A stretch of DNA of 64,000 nucleotides from Anaerocolumna sedimenticola (GCF_009931695.1 NZ_CP048000.1:4854501-4918500), one strand, 5' to 3'; positions 1 through 9,432 are shown, numbered from the stretch's first letter. Program-made: numbers and translations. Notes: generated by a model from the sequence alone, not told the origin.

Positions 1-224
1 TCAAAAAACCCCTCTGTTTTCTTTTCCTTTTTCAAACCCATTTTAATAGTATAAGACAAACTATATAAAAGTTCCACGGCTTTACTATATTCACCGTCCT
101 CTAAATTCGGATTGCCTTTTCCGTCAACCATTATAAAATTCATCGCCGGAACGTCTACTATTACGGGTTCTGCTTTAGGTAAATATAACTTCTTGTCCGT
201 ATTCTTATAATCCACTTTTTCCAT
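1..224 (-). CDS. GyrI-like small-molecule-binding domain protein (partial)
   Basis: The ATG at 224 follows an AACAGGAGAA ribosome site. The frame stays open to the window edge, so only about 74 N-terminal residues are visible and the C-terminus is missing. The N-terminus (MEKVDYKNTDKKLYLPKAEP, then VDVPAMNFIMVDGKG and a later LYSLSYTIKMG) is the pattern I know from stand-alone GyrI-like effector-binding proteins of Firmicutes, usually about 200 residues. The family binds small hydrophobic molecules or drugs and is cytosolic; the ligand here is unknown. No partner gene is visible upstream. The family call rests on recognised sequence pattern only. Confidence 0.8.
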   Translation of the reverse strand, partial: MEKVDYKNTDKKLYLPKAEPVIVDVPAMNFIMVDGKGNPNLEDGEYSKAVELLYSLSYTIKMGLKKEKKTEGFF

Positions 225-257
225 ATTTTTTTCTCCTGTTTGAAATTATAAATTTAT

Positions 258-410
258 TTAAGCAATTGCGAAATTTTTCTATTCTTTCTATTTGTGATAC
301 AGCTTAAACAAATCTGGAGCGGAAGTTAAGCGGAAAGAGCATCCCCTCGGAGGAAATTATATAAGATGTATCACAAATTCAGAATATTTATTAGTTTCGC
401 AATTACCTAA
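258..410. repeat. Palindromic intergenic element, family I, variant copy A
   Basis: Terminal inverted repeats read TTAAGCAATTGCGAAA at the left (258-273) and TTTCGCAATTACCTAA at the right (395-410). A second inner pair is TTTGTGATAC (291-300) with GTATCACAAA (368-377). The tips match the other family I copies, but the inner sequence is a different subtype, shared with the half copy at 48821-48870. There is no coding potential. It could be a MITE or a transcribed hairpin. Confidence 0.75.
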
Positions 411-480
411 TTATTAATTTTTATTATTAATAACTTATAATAACAGGATACCACAAATAATCAGACACCATGATGTCATA

Positions 481-987
481 TTATAGTTTTAATTTCTTAA
501 ATATATTATAAGAATTTTTTAATTCCTCTATATTATTTTGTTCTGTTTTTAATAGTTTATCAGCTAATTCCAATATAACATTGTCCGCTTCTGCATATTC
601 TTTCATTATTTTAGTCGCGTCAATTATTCCCATTGTGCTGCCTTGAATTAACATTTCGGCAATATGAGAAGGTGATTTATCAGCCAGAGTTTTCATATTG
701 ATTGACATATAGGCGGATACTTTTGTCATTGCGCCAATTTCTTTTTCTTCGTGGCCGTGCTCGTTTAATAATTTTACAGCGGATTCATTTAATTTTTTAT
801 ATTCTTCTTCCTGTATTTGCAATAAATTCGTAAAATCCTTATCTTCTGCTATTTTAATAATTGTTCAATTGTCCTAACCCCATCTGGGAATTTTGATATA
901 TATAATTTAGCAGTTCCGTATTTCCATTCATATACTTTTTCCTTACAATCCACAAATTTAAGTAAATTAAAATAACGTAAATTGAAT
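481..987 (-). pseudogene. Frameshifted hypothetical protein
   Basis: The clear part is a helical, charged stretch of about 113 residues ending at 481 (contains KSPSHIAEMLIQGSTMGIID). It has only a weak TTG start at 822, and its frame stays open upstream as far as 865. In the neighbouring frame, about 953-844 encodes KVYEWKYGTAKLYISKFPDG followed by RTIEQLLK. The two frames join into one protein (RTIEQLLK to IAEDKDF) if one A is added to the AAAA run near 853. Further upstream a stop lies at 987-989 and no good start is seen, so the 5' end may also be damaged. I do not recognise the family. It could be a real remnant or a sequencing error. Confidence 0.5.
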
Positions 988-1210
988 TATGATAATTTAG
1001 TGGAATCCTTTCGTAATATTGTCTTCTGGATATTTTTATATATACTTATTTGTAACTTTTCTCATAACCTGTCTCATTACTTGTTACTCAACATGTAATT
1101 TTTATTCTATATTTTTCTAGATTAGTATATCCTATAATTTTCAATTTATTTATTTTATTATTCTCAAAATAACCGTGTATTGTGAAAAATTTAGTTTACA
1201 TAATTTACTA

Positions 1211-1238
1211 TTGATATCTTTTTTATATCTTGTATAAT
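1211..1238 (+). promoter_or_regulatory. Sigma-A type promoter of the 6S RNA gene
   Basis: TTGATA (1211-1216) and TATAAT (1233-1238) are separated by 16 bases, with a TG just before the -10. Transcription would start near 1245, which fits the first paired bases of the 6S RNA. The -10 is a consensus match, as expected for an abundant stable RNA. Confidence 0.6.
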
Positions 1239-1245
1239 AGCCTTA

Positions 1246-1432
1246 CAAACGAAAGAGAAATCCTGGGGTGTTCGAGCCCCTACTATTTTGATCCTACATT
1301 ATTATTAAGGGATTCCTATATTTCGGATTGGATGGCAGGCCATCATAGCAGTGGAAGTCAGAAGATCAGATGCGGTTGCCCACCTAGCTAAGCTAGGTAT
1401 CAAAATTGTAGATAACGGCATTTTGGGTTAAA
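1246..1432 (+). ncRNA. ssrS: 6S RNA (RNA polymerase regulator)
   Basis: 6S RNA mimics an open promoter and binds housekeeping RNA polymerase, mainly in slow growth. The 5' end reads AGAGAAATCCTGGGGTGTTC, resembling the conserved GAUGUUCG region of known 6S RNAs. The 3' end has GGCATTTTGGGTT. These ends pair as AATCC with GGGTT and GGGGTG with CATTTT, leaving one bulged U, which gives the typical closing stem. Between them lie a large internal bubble and a long imperfect arm, for a length of about 187 nt, usual for the family. There is a promoter just upstream and a terminator 30 nt downstream. No protein is encoded. A covariance-model search would settle it. Confidence 0.8.
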
Positions 1433-1463
1433 TTTAGAATCTAACATAATGAAAAATATAAAA

Positions 1464-1515
1464 AATCCCTGCAACTCTGATTTTAAATCAAAATTGTAGA
1501 GATTTTATTTTTATA
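1464..1515 (+). terminator. Intrinsic terminator of the 6S RNA transcript
   Basis: AATCCCTGCAA (1464-1474) pairs with TTGTAGAGATT (1494-1504) using G-U pairs, an inner TGATT/AATCA stem closes the loop, and a T-rich tail follows. Its place just after the 6S RNA supports a short independent transcript. The region 1516-1680 holds nothing else that I can recognise. Confidence 0.6.
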
Positions 1516-1680
1516 GGACGTATATATTTGATTTCATATGAACTTTTTTGATAGTTATGTTGGTCCGGATGCAGCAGGGTTTCATTATGTTTTTACAATT
1601 ATAATTTTCAAACTATAACATAAGCAAACTTACCGCACCCCAACCTTATATATTAATATATAAAAATTCAGGAAGTAATT

Positions 1681-2558
1681 TTATTTATCCCATGGATTAG
1701 GAACAAACTCTCCGCCGCGGCACCATTTGAGATAATTCAGAGAATGAAGCTGAGCTGTCATCTCCCAGTCGCCATTATAAATCGGGTCGTGATAACCCTC
1801 AACGCAAATATCTCCGTTATAACCTCCCATATGCAGGATTGACAGTATATCCTCCAATTAGTATCTCCAAAACCAGGAGTTCTGTCATAAGCAAATTTAA
1901 CCCCTCCGAATACACCAAAACGTCGAACCAAATCCCAGTCAACGGAAGAATCTTTGCCATGCACATGAACGACTTTCTTTATCCACTGCTTCAGCTGGGG
2001 AATGGGATCAATTAATTGTGACAGCTGATGGGCTGGTTCCCATTCTAACCCGATATTATCACTTGTAACTTCATTAAACATCATTTCCCAGGCTTTAGGA
2101 TTAAAGCCGATATTACAGGTCGGCTGATTCCAGCTGCCACCCATAGGGCAGTTTTCAAAACCGATTTTAACCTGATTATCTTCAGCTCTTTTTGCTAAAT
2201 CACCAAACACCTTACCAAAAACCGGTATGGCTTCTTCCACTGGTCTGCCTTCAAGAGCACCAGCAAATGTGGTTACTGTTCCTGCACCAAAGTAATGTGC
2301 GGAATCAATACAATATTCTAAAGTTTTTTTATGTTCTTCATATTGCAAAGCATTGCAATAGTATCCAAGACAGGAAACCTGAACGCCGGAGTCTCCTAAT
2401 ATTTCCTTTACCTCTTTAGCCAATTCTTTTAAATCTGTATTTTCCAAAGACATATGAAAATTAAGAGATACTGTTTCAAAACCGGCTTTCACCATATGAG
2501 GCAGCCACTCTTTAGCTTTCGTTCCCGGAATACAGGTACCAATTTTAATCTGTTCCAT
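1681..2558 (-). pseudogene. Sugar phosphate isomerase/epimerase (TIM barrel), frameshifted
   Basis: The ATG at 2558 follows TAAAGGAGATTTAAAGCT. The protein belongs to the xylose-isomerase-like TIM-barrel group (AP endonuclease family 2, IolE-like). Metal-ligand regions are visible: GFENCPMGG, NIGLEWEPAH, VHVHGKD. Near 1858 the frame breaks after GFGDTNWR. The next frame then reads DILSILHMGGYNGDICVEGY to a proper end PNPWDK at 1681. Adding one G to AGGATA restores about 292 residues, so this is either a sequencing indel or a recent lesion. It lies downstream of an oxidoreductase and a second isomerase-like gene, suggesting a role in oxidation and isomerisation of an unidentified sugar or inositol-like substrate. 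Confidence 0.8.
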
Positions 2559-2620
2559 AGCTTTAAATCTCCTTTATTTTGCCAACCCTTTTTCTAGTTA
2601 ATACAATTTAAAACTATAAC

Positions 2621-3676
2621 TTACTCAAATCTAACCACAGTGTGGCTTTCTGCAGATTCAAAGATTACTTCCATTAATTTCATGACACGTTTTACTTCCG
2701 GTAATTTAATTTTAGGTTCTTCTTTTTCTCCGATTACTTTCATAACGTTACGGTAGAAATCCCTGATATCACTTTTAACGATAGGAAGTTCCTGAATTTT
2801 TATAGTATCTTCCCTGCGTGGAGCCATGGTTTTAGTAAGTCCTGCTGCAGTACGTACCGGAATTACATCGGTTTCATTCTTACCGGCAGCCGAAACAATT
2901 TTACCGTTTAATTCCCAATCTTCTATAATAGCAGTTCCGTTATTTCCTAACATATACCATCTGGGAAGATTAATAAAGTTACTGGTTCCAACTTCAACTA
3001 ATACTTCCACACCATTTTCAAATCTTAATTCAGCTGTAAATCCGTCATCTACTAATTGATTTGTGATATGAGTCTCTGTTGCGTATACCGTATTTAATTT
3101 AGTATCTCCCATCATAAGAAGAATCTGATCTAACAGGTGGACACCCCAGTCAAGTACCATACCGCCGCCGTGTTCTTTTTCCTGACGCCAATCTCCCGGT
3201 ATTCCTCTGGAACCGTGTACCCTGGATTCGATACGGAAAACTTCTCCCAGACGGTGTTCTTCATATATTTTTTTCATGGTTAAAAAGTCTTCATCCCAAC
3301 GTCTGTTCTGATGTACGGTAAAAAACATTCCTGTTTCTTCCGAAGCATCAATCATTTCCTGTAAATCTTTAGAATTTAAAGTTACAGGCTTTTCACTTAC
3401 CACATTTTTACCGGCTTTCATAGCCTTTATAGCTATGGGTTTATGCAGGTCATTCGGTGTGGAAACCAAAACGATATCGATACGGTCATCTGAAAGTAAC
3501 TCCTCCAGGCTCTCATATGCTTTGATGCCGTTTTCTTTTGCATAGTTTATTCTTGACTCTTTTATATCATAAATTCCTGCTACCTTTAATCCATCAATAG
3601 AATCAATAAGCTCTCTATGCCAGTTGCCCATACCTCCAAAGCCTACAATTCCTAACATAAAATTTTGCTGTTCCAT
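2621..3676 (-). CDS. Gfo/Idh/MocA family NAD(P)-dependent oxidoreductase
   Basis: A 351-residue cytosolic dehydrogenase starts at an ATG after AAGGAGATAAGTA. The N-terminal Rossmann fold shows LGIVGFGGMG (about residues 8-17). The family EKPVTLN motif is near residue 96, and the substrate domain contains GGMVLDWGVHLLDQILLMMG, with the usual conserved Asp and His of the active site. The length is normal. Family members oxidise sugars, inositols or amino sugars. Here the gene sits between two TIM-barrel isomerase-like genes in one direction, so the three probably act on the same substrate, which I cannot name. Downstream spacing is 62 bases, so an operon is likely. Confidence 0.88.
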   Translation of the reverse strand: MEQQNFMLGIVGFGGMGNWHRELIDSIDGLKVAGIYDIKESRINYAKENGIKAYESLEELLSDDRIDIVLVSTPNDLHKPIAIKAMKAGKNVVSEKPVTLNSKDLQEMIDASEETGMFFTVHQNRRWDEDFLTMKKIYEEHRLGEVFRIESRVHGSRGIPGDWRQEKEHGGGMVLDWGVHLLDQILLMMGDTKLNTVYATETHITNQLVDDGFTAELRFENGVEVLVEVGTSNFINLPRWYMLGNNGTAIIEDWELNGKIVSAAGKNETDVIPVRTAAGLTKTMAPRREDTIKIQELPIVKSDIRDFYRNVMKVIGEKEEPKIKLPEVKRVMKLMEVIFESAESHTVVRFE

Positions 3677-3708
3677 TACTTATCTCCTTATTATCAAATA
3701 ACATAATA

Positions 3709-3856
3709 GGTAATTGCGAAACTATATAGTTTTCCAAATATACCATACAATTAATACTTGTTTCCGGCTTCAGTTGCCCTATGGGACAGATCTGGCCCTG
3801 AAATTATATTTATTGCAGGTATATAGATGCAATAATGGAGTTTCGCAATTGCCTAA
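3709..3856. repeat. Palindromic intergenic element, family I, copy B
   Basis: The ends are TAGGTAATTGCGAAACTA (left) and TTTCGCAATTGCCTAA (right), nearly perfect inverted repeats. The body holds TACCATACAATTAATACTTG and a GGGACAGATCTGGCCCTGAAA-like stretch shared with the copy at 35557. The element ends one base short of the stop codon of the gene at 3858. It fills the spacer between two co-directional genes. Confidence 0.8.
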
Positions 3857-3857
3857 A

Positions 3858-4829
3858 TTAAGCCCAAAACATACTGCCGCGATCTTCGTAAATCAATACA
3901 TTTTTAAGACACCCGATTGCTTTTAAAAGTCCTTCTTTGCCGGACATTAAACTATCTTCATGTTCTATACTGATGGCATAATCATATCCTGCCAGTCTAA
4001 GTTCGGAAACGATAGCTTTCCAATATTCTTCTCCATGACCGTAACCTACAGAGCGGAAAATCCAGGAACGTTTCAGTTCCTCTCCATAATGGGTTGTATC
4101 AAGTACACCGTTAAGAGCGCAGTTTGCAGGATCAATCTTAGTATCTTTAGCGTGGAAATGGTAAATAGCTCCTGCTTTACCAAGTTCTCTGATACAAGCA
4201 CATGGATCCATTCCCTGCCAAATTAAATGACTCGGGTCAAAATTAGCACCGATTTCCGGCCCAACGGCTTCACGTAACCGAAGAAGTGTATTTGTATTAT
4301 AAACACAGAATCCCGGATGAAGTTCCAGAGCTATTTTATGAATACCGTGTTCTTTTGCGAAAGCAACTTTTTTCTTCCAATATGGAATAAGTACTTCATT
4401 CCATTGATAATCTAATACTGCCATGAAATCTTCCGGCCATGGACAGGTAACCCAGTTAGGCTGCTTGTCTTCCGGACTTCCGCCAGGACATCCCGAAAAA
4501 GTATTTACTACAGGAACACCAAGTTTTTCTGCTAATAAAATTGCTTTTGTTAAGTCTTCATCAAATTTCTCTGCAATTTCTTTCACAGGATGTATCATAT
4601 TGCCGTGACTGCTCAGAGCACTGATTTCAATATGATTATCTTTTAGGGTTGTCTTAAATTTCTCCAGTTCTGCCTCATCATTTAATAAAACATCCGGATT
4701 ACAATGTGCTTTACCAGGATAGCCGCCACATCCGATTTCAATCATCTGAACCCCGTTCTGGCTTAAAAATTCACAAGCTTCTTTCAGCGGAAGGTTCCCC
4801 AATACTACCGAAAAAGTTCCTAATTTCAT
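3858..4829 (-). CDS. Sugar phosphate isomerase/epimerase family protein
   Basis: This 323-residue TIM-barrel protein of the xylose-isomerase-like superfamily begins MKLGTFSVVL. Divalent-metal ligand regions are visible as IALELHPGF, GANFDPSHLIWQ and YHFHAKD, and a late EHED motif. The length is usual for the family. The start is well set: GAGAGG lies 7 bases before the ATG, itself preceded by a small GC-rich hairpin. It is upstream of the oxidoreductase and the second isomerase-like gene, and downstream of an AraC regulator on the same strand. The likely role is isomerisation or epimerisation of a keto sugar or its phosphate; the exact substrate is unknown. Confidence 0.85.
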   Translation of the reverse strand: MKLGTFSVVLGNLPLKEACEFLSQNGVQMIEIGCGGYPGKAHCNPDVLLNDEAELEKFKTTLKDNHIEISALSSHGNMIHPVKEIAEKFDEDLTKAILLAEKLGVPVVNTFSGCPGGSPEDKQPNWVTCPWPEDFMAVLDYQWNEVLIPYWKKKVAFAKEHGIHKIALELHPGFCVYNTNTLLRLREAVGPEIGANFDPSHLIWQGMDPCACIRELGKAGAIYHFHAKDTKIDPANCALNGVLDTTHYGEELKRSWIFRSVGYGHGEEYWKAIVSELRLAGYDYAISIEHEDSLMSGKEGLLKAIGCLKNVLIYEDRGSMFWA

Positions 4830-4863
4830 AATTACCTCTCATTCCGCTGCCAAAGGCAGCATT
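4830..4863 (-). promoter_or_regulatory. Hairpin plus Shine-Dalgarno leader module
   Basis: Reading the minus strand, GCTGCC-TTT-GGCAGC forms a tight stem-loop followed by GGAATGAGAGGTAATT and the ATG of the gene ending at 3858. The same layout occurs before the genes starting at 32009 and 41406, with compensatory changes in the stem. It may stabilise mRNA or set a processing site. Confidence 0.55.
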
Positions 4864-4953
4864 TATTTTATACGGATTTTATACCCAATATCATATAATT
4901 TTTCACACAAAAATCTATAGATGTATTGCTGAATGCACATACAATCTTGCTAT

Positions 4954-5775
4954 TCATCCCCATACTTTTGTCGGAGGAAATCCATAATGTTTTCGAAACA
5001 GCCGGCCAAAGTTATTATAATCCTGGAAACCTACGGCTGCTGCTACCTGAGAAACAGTCATTTCTTTTTGATCCAGTAAATAATAAGCCTTTTTTAAGCG
5101 TACTTCATTAATATAATTTAACGGGCTTTGTCCCATAATTTCCTTAAATAAATGGCAAAAACGGTACTCACTGATATGAATTTTATCAGCCAGTTCCCTA
5201 TTTGTTATGACTTCCGTATAATTTTCCTGAATATATTTAAGTACTGTATTTAACCTGCTTAAGTTGCGTATTCGGTTGATGCTCTCCTTTTCTGAAAGTT
5301 GTTGCGCAACATAATTCCTCAATAAATAAGCAATGAGCTCGTACAGTTTACCTTTCATTGCTAATTTATACCCGGGTCCTTTTTCATTTTCTTCCTCGTA
5401 AATGGACATTATCAGCTCATTAATTTTTAAATCAGCTTCAATCAATGATTTAAATATAACGTTATAGTTTGCGATCTCTTTCGAAAATACGCCCATTTCA
5501 AAGATAATAACCAAAGCATGAAAATCCGTGGTATAACTGATACCCTCATGTATTTCATTACTATTGATAATAATAAGACTTCCCTCTCTTACAGGTAATG
5601 GTTTTTGATTGCAATAAAAAATTCCGTTTCCCTTTAAAACATAGTGTAATTCCAAATGTTCATGCCAGTGTGCATGGCAATAAGTACCCGGAATGCGAAT
5701 TTGATTTTCAAACATTTGAACCGGAAATTCTTCATCATTTATTATTTTCTTTTCATATAAACTTAAATCATGCAT
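4954..5775 (-). CDS. AraC family transcriptional regulator with cupin sensor domain
   Basis: The 273-residue protein starts at an ATG after GTGAGGTTACT. Residues about 25-110 form an AraC-type cupin, with YCHAHWHEHLELHYVLKG and later INSNEIHEG. Residues about 170-273 carry the double helix-turn-helix (RELADKIHISEYRFCHLFKE, then VAAAVGFQDYNNFGRLFRKH). Such proteins bind a sugar in the cupin and activate nearby operons. It lies in the middle of the sugar cluster, so the isomerase and oxidoreductase genes downstream and the GH94 gene upstream are likely targets. A direct autoregulatory site was not identified. Confidence 0.9.
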   Translation of the reverse strand: MHDLSLYEKKIINDEEFPVQMFENQIRIPGTYCHAHWHEHLELHYVLKGNGIFYCNQKPLPVREGSLIIINSNEIHEGISYTTDFHALVIIFEMGVFSKEIANYNVIFKSLIEADLKINELIMSIYEEENEKGPGYKLAMKGKLYELIAYLLRNYVAQQLSEKESINRIRNLSRLNTVLKYIQENYTEVITNRELADKIHISEYRFCHLFKEIMGQSPLNYINEVRLKKAYYLLDQKEMTVSQVAAAVGFQDYNNFGRLFRKHYGFPPTKVWG

Positions 5776-5899
5776 AGTAACCTCACATTATATCTGCTGT
5801 CAATTTTTCATATAGTGCGAATTAGAAACTAATTTAATCAATTCTATTTTAACACATTATAATCCGGGATACTACCCGATAATGATAGAAAAGCATAAA

Positions 5900-5956
5900 A
5901 TGCTTCCTTTCAGACAGACCGGTTTCCCTTTAGATCTGCAGCCCGAAAGGAAGCAT
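5900..5956 (-). terminator. Terminator-like hairpin after the cupin gene
   Basis: ATGCTTCCTTTC (5900-5911) and GAAAGGAAGCAT (5945-5956) form a perfect 12-bp stem with a 33-nt loop. On the minus strand the stem is followed by TTTTATGC, a weak U tract. The rest of 5957-6041 holds two small hairpins: AGCGGA...TTCGCT near 5967-5988 and CCTGCCACGCAGG near 6006. Confidence 0.5.
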
Positions 5957-6041
5957 AGTAAAAGCGGATATTCTTGAGTTCGCTGCACTGCGGCTCTATT
6001 CGTATACCTGCCACGCAGGCATTACAGCCGGAGCCATTAAA

Positions 6042-6469
6042 TTACAGTTCTTTAAATCCAATCTTTCTAAAAATGTTCTGAAGTTCTTCCATTTGTGAAT
6101 CTTCTAAATGTAACACCGGTGAATTTTTGTCCGATGTGTCCTGATTTTCAACAATTAGTACAGTACCATTTTTGTCCAGGGTATGGGTATGCCATACCCC
6201 CTCTTAACATTATACAATTCCAAAGGTTTCATGGCAATTCCATCTATGTCCTGAATCGTATCCTCTTTTCCTCCAGTAAAAAGTGTACAGTTTCCGTCAA
6301 GAAGTATAAACACTTCATCCGATTCCATATGCTTCTGCATGGTTTTTAAATTCCGTACTTCCAGTTCTTCACAATACCTTAATATTGCTACTCTCCAGGT
6401 CCTATAATCAACTAATGGCTTATATCCCTCTCCCTTGTATGAGGTAACATCTATATATTCTTTATTCAT
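6042..6469 (-). pseudogene. Small cupin-fold protein, frameshifted
   Basis: From the ATG at 6469 the first frame encodes about 100 residues with a cupin-like stretch (KHMESDEVFILLDG, then CTLFTGG). After YNVKRG at about 6195 the frame is lost. The next frame continues VWHTHTLDKNGTVLIVENQD to GFKEL and a stop at 6042. The break is in a run of five Gs, and six Gs would restore one protein of about 142 residues. The HxH of the second cupin motif lies just after the break, so a real lesion would remove metal binding. It sits between GH94 and the AraC regulator. The role is unknown; sugar-binding or isomerase-like cupins are common in such clusters. Confidence 0.7.
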
Positions 6470-6525
6470 CGTATTTGACCTTTTTTCCTTTCACAATATT
6501 CTATAATTTAGGATTGGCTTTTATC

Positions 6526-6589
6526 AGCTCTGAAATGGTATTACTTGCATGGTTATAAAATCAATAACCGTATTTCGCAATTGCTAATA
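6526..6589. repeat. Half copy of the family I palindromic element
   Basis: CAGCTCTGAAATGGTATTAC, then TTGCATGG, then TATTTCGCAATTGCTAA matches the right arm of the copy at 35557-35700. The left arm is absent or too degraded to see. It lies immediately downstream of the GH94 stop codon. Confidence 0.6.
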
Positions 6590-6591
6590 TC

Positions 6592-9294
6592 TTATAGTAG
6601 TTCCACGGTTATGAGATGCAGATTATTACTATCCAGATTATCCAATATGTTTCTATTAATTACCCAATGGTTTTTATCACAATCAGATTGATTACCGTCA
6701 ATAGCTATACTCCCTATCTGATATGCCCCATATTCTTTTGAATTTTTGTTATGATAAGCAACTTTCAGTTTTCTGTCTGCGAAAATAAATTCCACAGAAG
6801 CCTGCTTATCTTTATCAAACTGTTCTAACAATAGCTTGGGTTCTAATTTCAGACCTCCCAATTCTCCTTTTATACCAAACATCTCGTTTAAAACCGTTAA
6901 TAACAGCCAGCTTGCAGAGCCTGTCAGGTAATGGTAAAGTCCTCTTCCATTATCGCCGACATATTCCGGTATTCCCGGATATATCCTGCTCTTACTAAAG
7001 TCACATAAATGACGGTATAGGCTGTTTATTACTTTATACCCCTCAGGTACAAAATTTCTTTGGTATAATGCATTGGCATACATCACAGCCATATGGGAAA
7101 ATACGGCTCCGTTTTCCTTACTGCCATATGCGAAACCAAACATTCTTCCCAGGTCCGTTTTTAATTCATGAAAATCAGTGTTTAACTTATAACCGCCGAT
7201 TGACTCATCATAGAGATAGGCATCAGCTGCGCTCATTATATCTTTTACCTGCTCCTCATCAGCCGTGTGTGACATAATCGCAAATACCTGCCCCGTAAGC
7301 ATCATTCTCACACCTTTGGCATTATCTCCCTCGACTGCTCTGCCGTTGTTATCATAATAACTGTTAAACCAGGAATAACCATCTTTATCAGTGATCCATT
7401 CTGTTTTCCGGATATGATTTTTAATCCAGGCAGCTTTATTTTTTAAGTTATCTGCTAATTCCTTACAGGATACTTGGAGTTTATCTCCGCTCACCGTATG
7501 CTTACATTTTCTGCAATAATCAAACAGCAGTTCCTGTTTCTTAACCGGACTATCATATAATTCAGGATTATCCGAAAGTAGTAAGGCGATTTCTTTTAGC
7601 AGCAACAATTTATGGGTCCCCAAAACGTCCAACGTTAGTAACAGCTCTGCCATTTGTTCTAAATTAGCACCATACATAAATGTAAATGCTACGCTTTCTC
7701 CCCTGTCTTTTGCCATATCAAGGGCATCGTTCCAATCAGCACCGCGAAGACGGATATGGTTATGCTCACCAACATCATAAAATGCTGTCAGGTGTTGTAT
7801 CAGCATATGTTCCAATAAACTTCCCCTATATTCTTCTCCCAGAGAAGTTCTTAGGAGATTCCCGTCTGCAGGTTTCCATAAGTCATCCTTTTCCTCTCCC
7901 CTTACAGCCTGCGGATCTTTAAAATAAGTATTCTCCTTTAACAACAGGTTAATATCACCGCTTTGCATAATATAAAGATATGTAGTTAAGAACGGCCACA
8001 TTCCATGATCCATCCATACCCGGGTTATATTATTCCTGTCGGCAATAAATTCCCCCTGTTTTGTCCCAATAATAGTGGCATTGCTTCCATCCACGCGAAC
8101 CCCGGCAAAATTATCGAATAACATCTCCTGTACTCCGCTTGGATTCATTAAAAGCAAAGCCAGGCAATCCTGCCATAAATCTCTCCAGCCTCTTCCCCCT
8201 TTCCCATAATCATGATGAGGAAGGAAAGAACATCCATAGATTCTGCGCAGGATCGGCTGAAAATTCACCCACTGCATCCAGCTGTCAAAATCTTTTTTAC
8301 CTGTTTTATATGTAATATTAAGCTTTTTCCTCCAATATGCCATGGTTTCTTCCAAAGCTTTTTTGCAGAAATTTATAGATAGGAAAGGTTTTACTGTTTC
8401 CTCAAGATTTTCCTTTGACGTGCCAAACCCTAAAATAATAACATAAGCTGCTTCTTCATTTACGGCTAATGTATTTTCAGTAAAACGGATACCTCCAAAA
8501 GCCTCGTATCCGTCTATCTTAAATCCCTCGGTCATATAGGGAATATCATCATCCTGAACTGCTTTAGGATTTTCAAAATTACCGCCCTCACCGATAAAAT
8601 CTTCTGCCACAGGATAGAAACCAATGGGCTTTTCTCCTTCCATGGCAGCTCCGAACACACCATAAACCACAGAATTTTTCTGATGCCCTCTTTCATCAAA
8701 TGTCAGAGTTGGATTTAATATTACTCCCTCTTTTGTAACTTCCACCCGATGCAGTAATGAGGTAACATGCCTGTGATCCCTGATATTATCTGCGGACCTC
8801 CCATAAATGGGTATAGCTGCCGTAGGTGTAAACGTAACAGGTTCCGCTCCGGAATTCTTTAGCGTTACGATCATAAGTTCAACGGTATCCTTTGTATAAG
8901 GGACAAAGGAAGTAATTTCTGAAGTAATCCCATACTCCTTTGATACTCTTTTTATCTTATGCCACATCATTCCGGCTTCTAAAACCGTATCCTCTTTTTC
9001 TTTTGAAAAAAGCACTGCCTCCTGTTTCGCCGATCTGCCTGTCGCCGACCAAATACCTTTCCCTTTCACATTACACCAGAAATTCCTGGATGACTTATTG
9101 TTATGTAAATCTTCACTGCTTACCGGAGCCAGTAAAAATGTATTCTGCCCCATTTTACAATCCCCGCCAAGGGTAGGTGTCACACTGCTCATAACTCCGC
9201 TTTCATTCGCAATGGGAAAATAAAGATAACTGGTTAAATCCGGATTCGATAAACGAAACGTTCCTTTATCATCTAAAAATTCATATCCTGCCAT
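6592..9294 (-). CDS. GH94-family glycoside phosphorylase (cellobiose/laminaribiose phosphorylase-like)
   Basis: This large 900-residue protein belongs to the former glycosyltransferase-36 group. An N-terminal beta-sandwich (to about residue 300) leads into an (alpha/alpha)6 barrel. Barrel motifs are YGKGGRGWRDLWQDCLALLL, RVWMDHGMWPFLTTY and LRGADWNDALDMAKDRGES. The Asp of WNDALD (about 520) is the expected general acid. Family members cleave beta-linked disaccharides or oligosaccharides with phosphate, saving ATP. The 900-residue length is nearer to laminaribiose-type enzymes than to cellobiose phosphorylase of about 810 residues, but specificity cannot be read safely. There is no signal peptide, so it acts in the cytosol. 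The start follows CGGGGG and a small hairpin. Confidence 0.85.
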   Translation of the reverse strand: MAGYEFLDDKGTFRLSNPDLTSYLYFPIANESGVMSSVTPTLGGDCKMGQNTFLLAPVSSEDLHNNKSSRNFWCNVKGKGIWSATGRSAKQEAVLFSKEKEDTVLEAGMMWHKIKRVSKEYGITSEITSFVPYTKDTVELMIVTLKNSGAEPVTFTPTAAIPIYGRSADNIRDHRHVTSLLHRVEVTKEGVILNPTLTFDERGHQKNSVVYGVFGAAMEGEKPIGFYPVAEDFIGEGGNFENPKAVQDDDIPYMTEGFKIDGYEAFGGIRFTENTLAVNEEAAYVIILGFGTSKENLEETVKPFLSINFCKKALEETMAYWRKKLNITYKTGKKDFDSWMQWVNFQPILRRIYGCSFLPHHDYGKGGRGWRDLWQDCLALLLMNPSGVQEMLFDNFAGVRVDGSNATIIGTKQGEFIADRNNITRVWMDHGMWPFLTTYLYIMQSGDINLLLKENTYFKDPQAVRGEEKDDLWKPADGNLLRTSLGEEYRGSLLEHMLIQHLTAFYDVGEHNHIRLRGADWNDALDMAKDRGESVAFTFMYGANLEQMAELLLTLDVLGTHKLLLLKEIALLLSDNPELYDSPVKKQELLFDYCRKCKHTVSGDKLQVSCKELADNLKNKAAWIKNHIRKTEWITDKDGYSWFNSYYDNNGRAVEGDNAKGVRMMLTGQVFAIMSHTADEEQVKDIMSAADAYLYDESIGGYKLNTDFHELKTDLGRMFGFAYGSKENGAVFSHMAVMYANALYQRNFVPEGYKVINSLYRHLCDFSKSRIYPGIPEYVGDNGRGLYHYLTGSASWLLLTVLNEMFGIKGELGGLKLEPKLLLEQFDKDKQASVEFIFADRKLKVAYHNKNSKEYGAYQIGSIAIDGNQSDCDKNHWVINRNILDNLDSNNLHLITVELL

Positions 9295-9432
9295 ATAAAC
9301 CCCCGTCCATGTGCCTTAGGCATATTTTTTGATATTTTCTTATGATTTATAACTGGTTTGGATGTTATAAGATGACATACAAACAAATTATAATCTGTTT
9401 TGGATAATATATACATTATATAAAAGTTCAAC

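Noticed and set aside
1261..1280. A tRNA T-arm-like sequence (GGGGTGTTCGAGCCCC)
   Set aside because: No acceptor stem, anticodon arm or CCA fits around it, and the region folds better as 6S RNA.
2192..3059. Plus-strand ORFs opposite the isomerase and oxidoreductase genes
   Set aside because: They are shadows of strongly supported minus-strand genes and lack ribosome sites.
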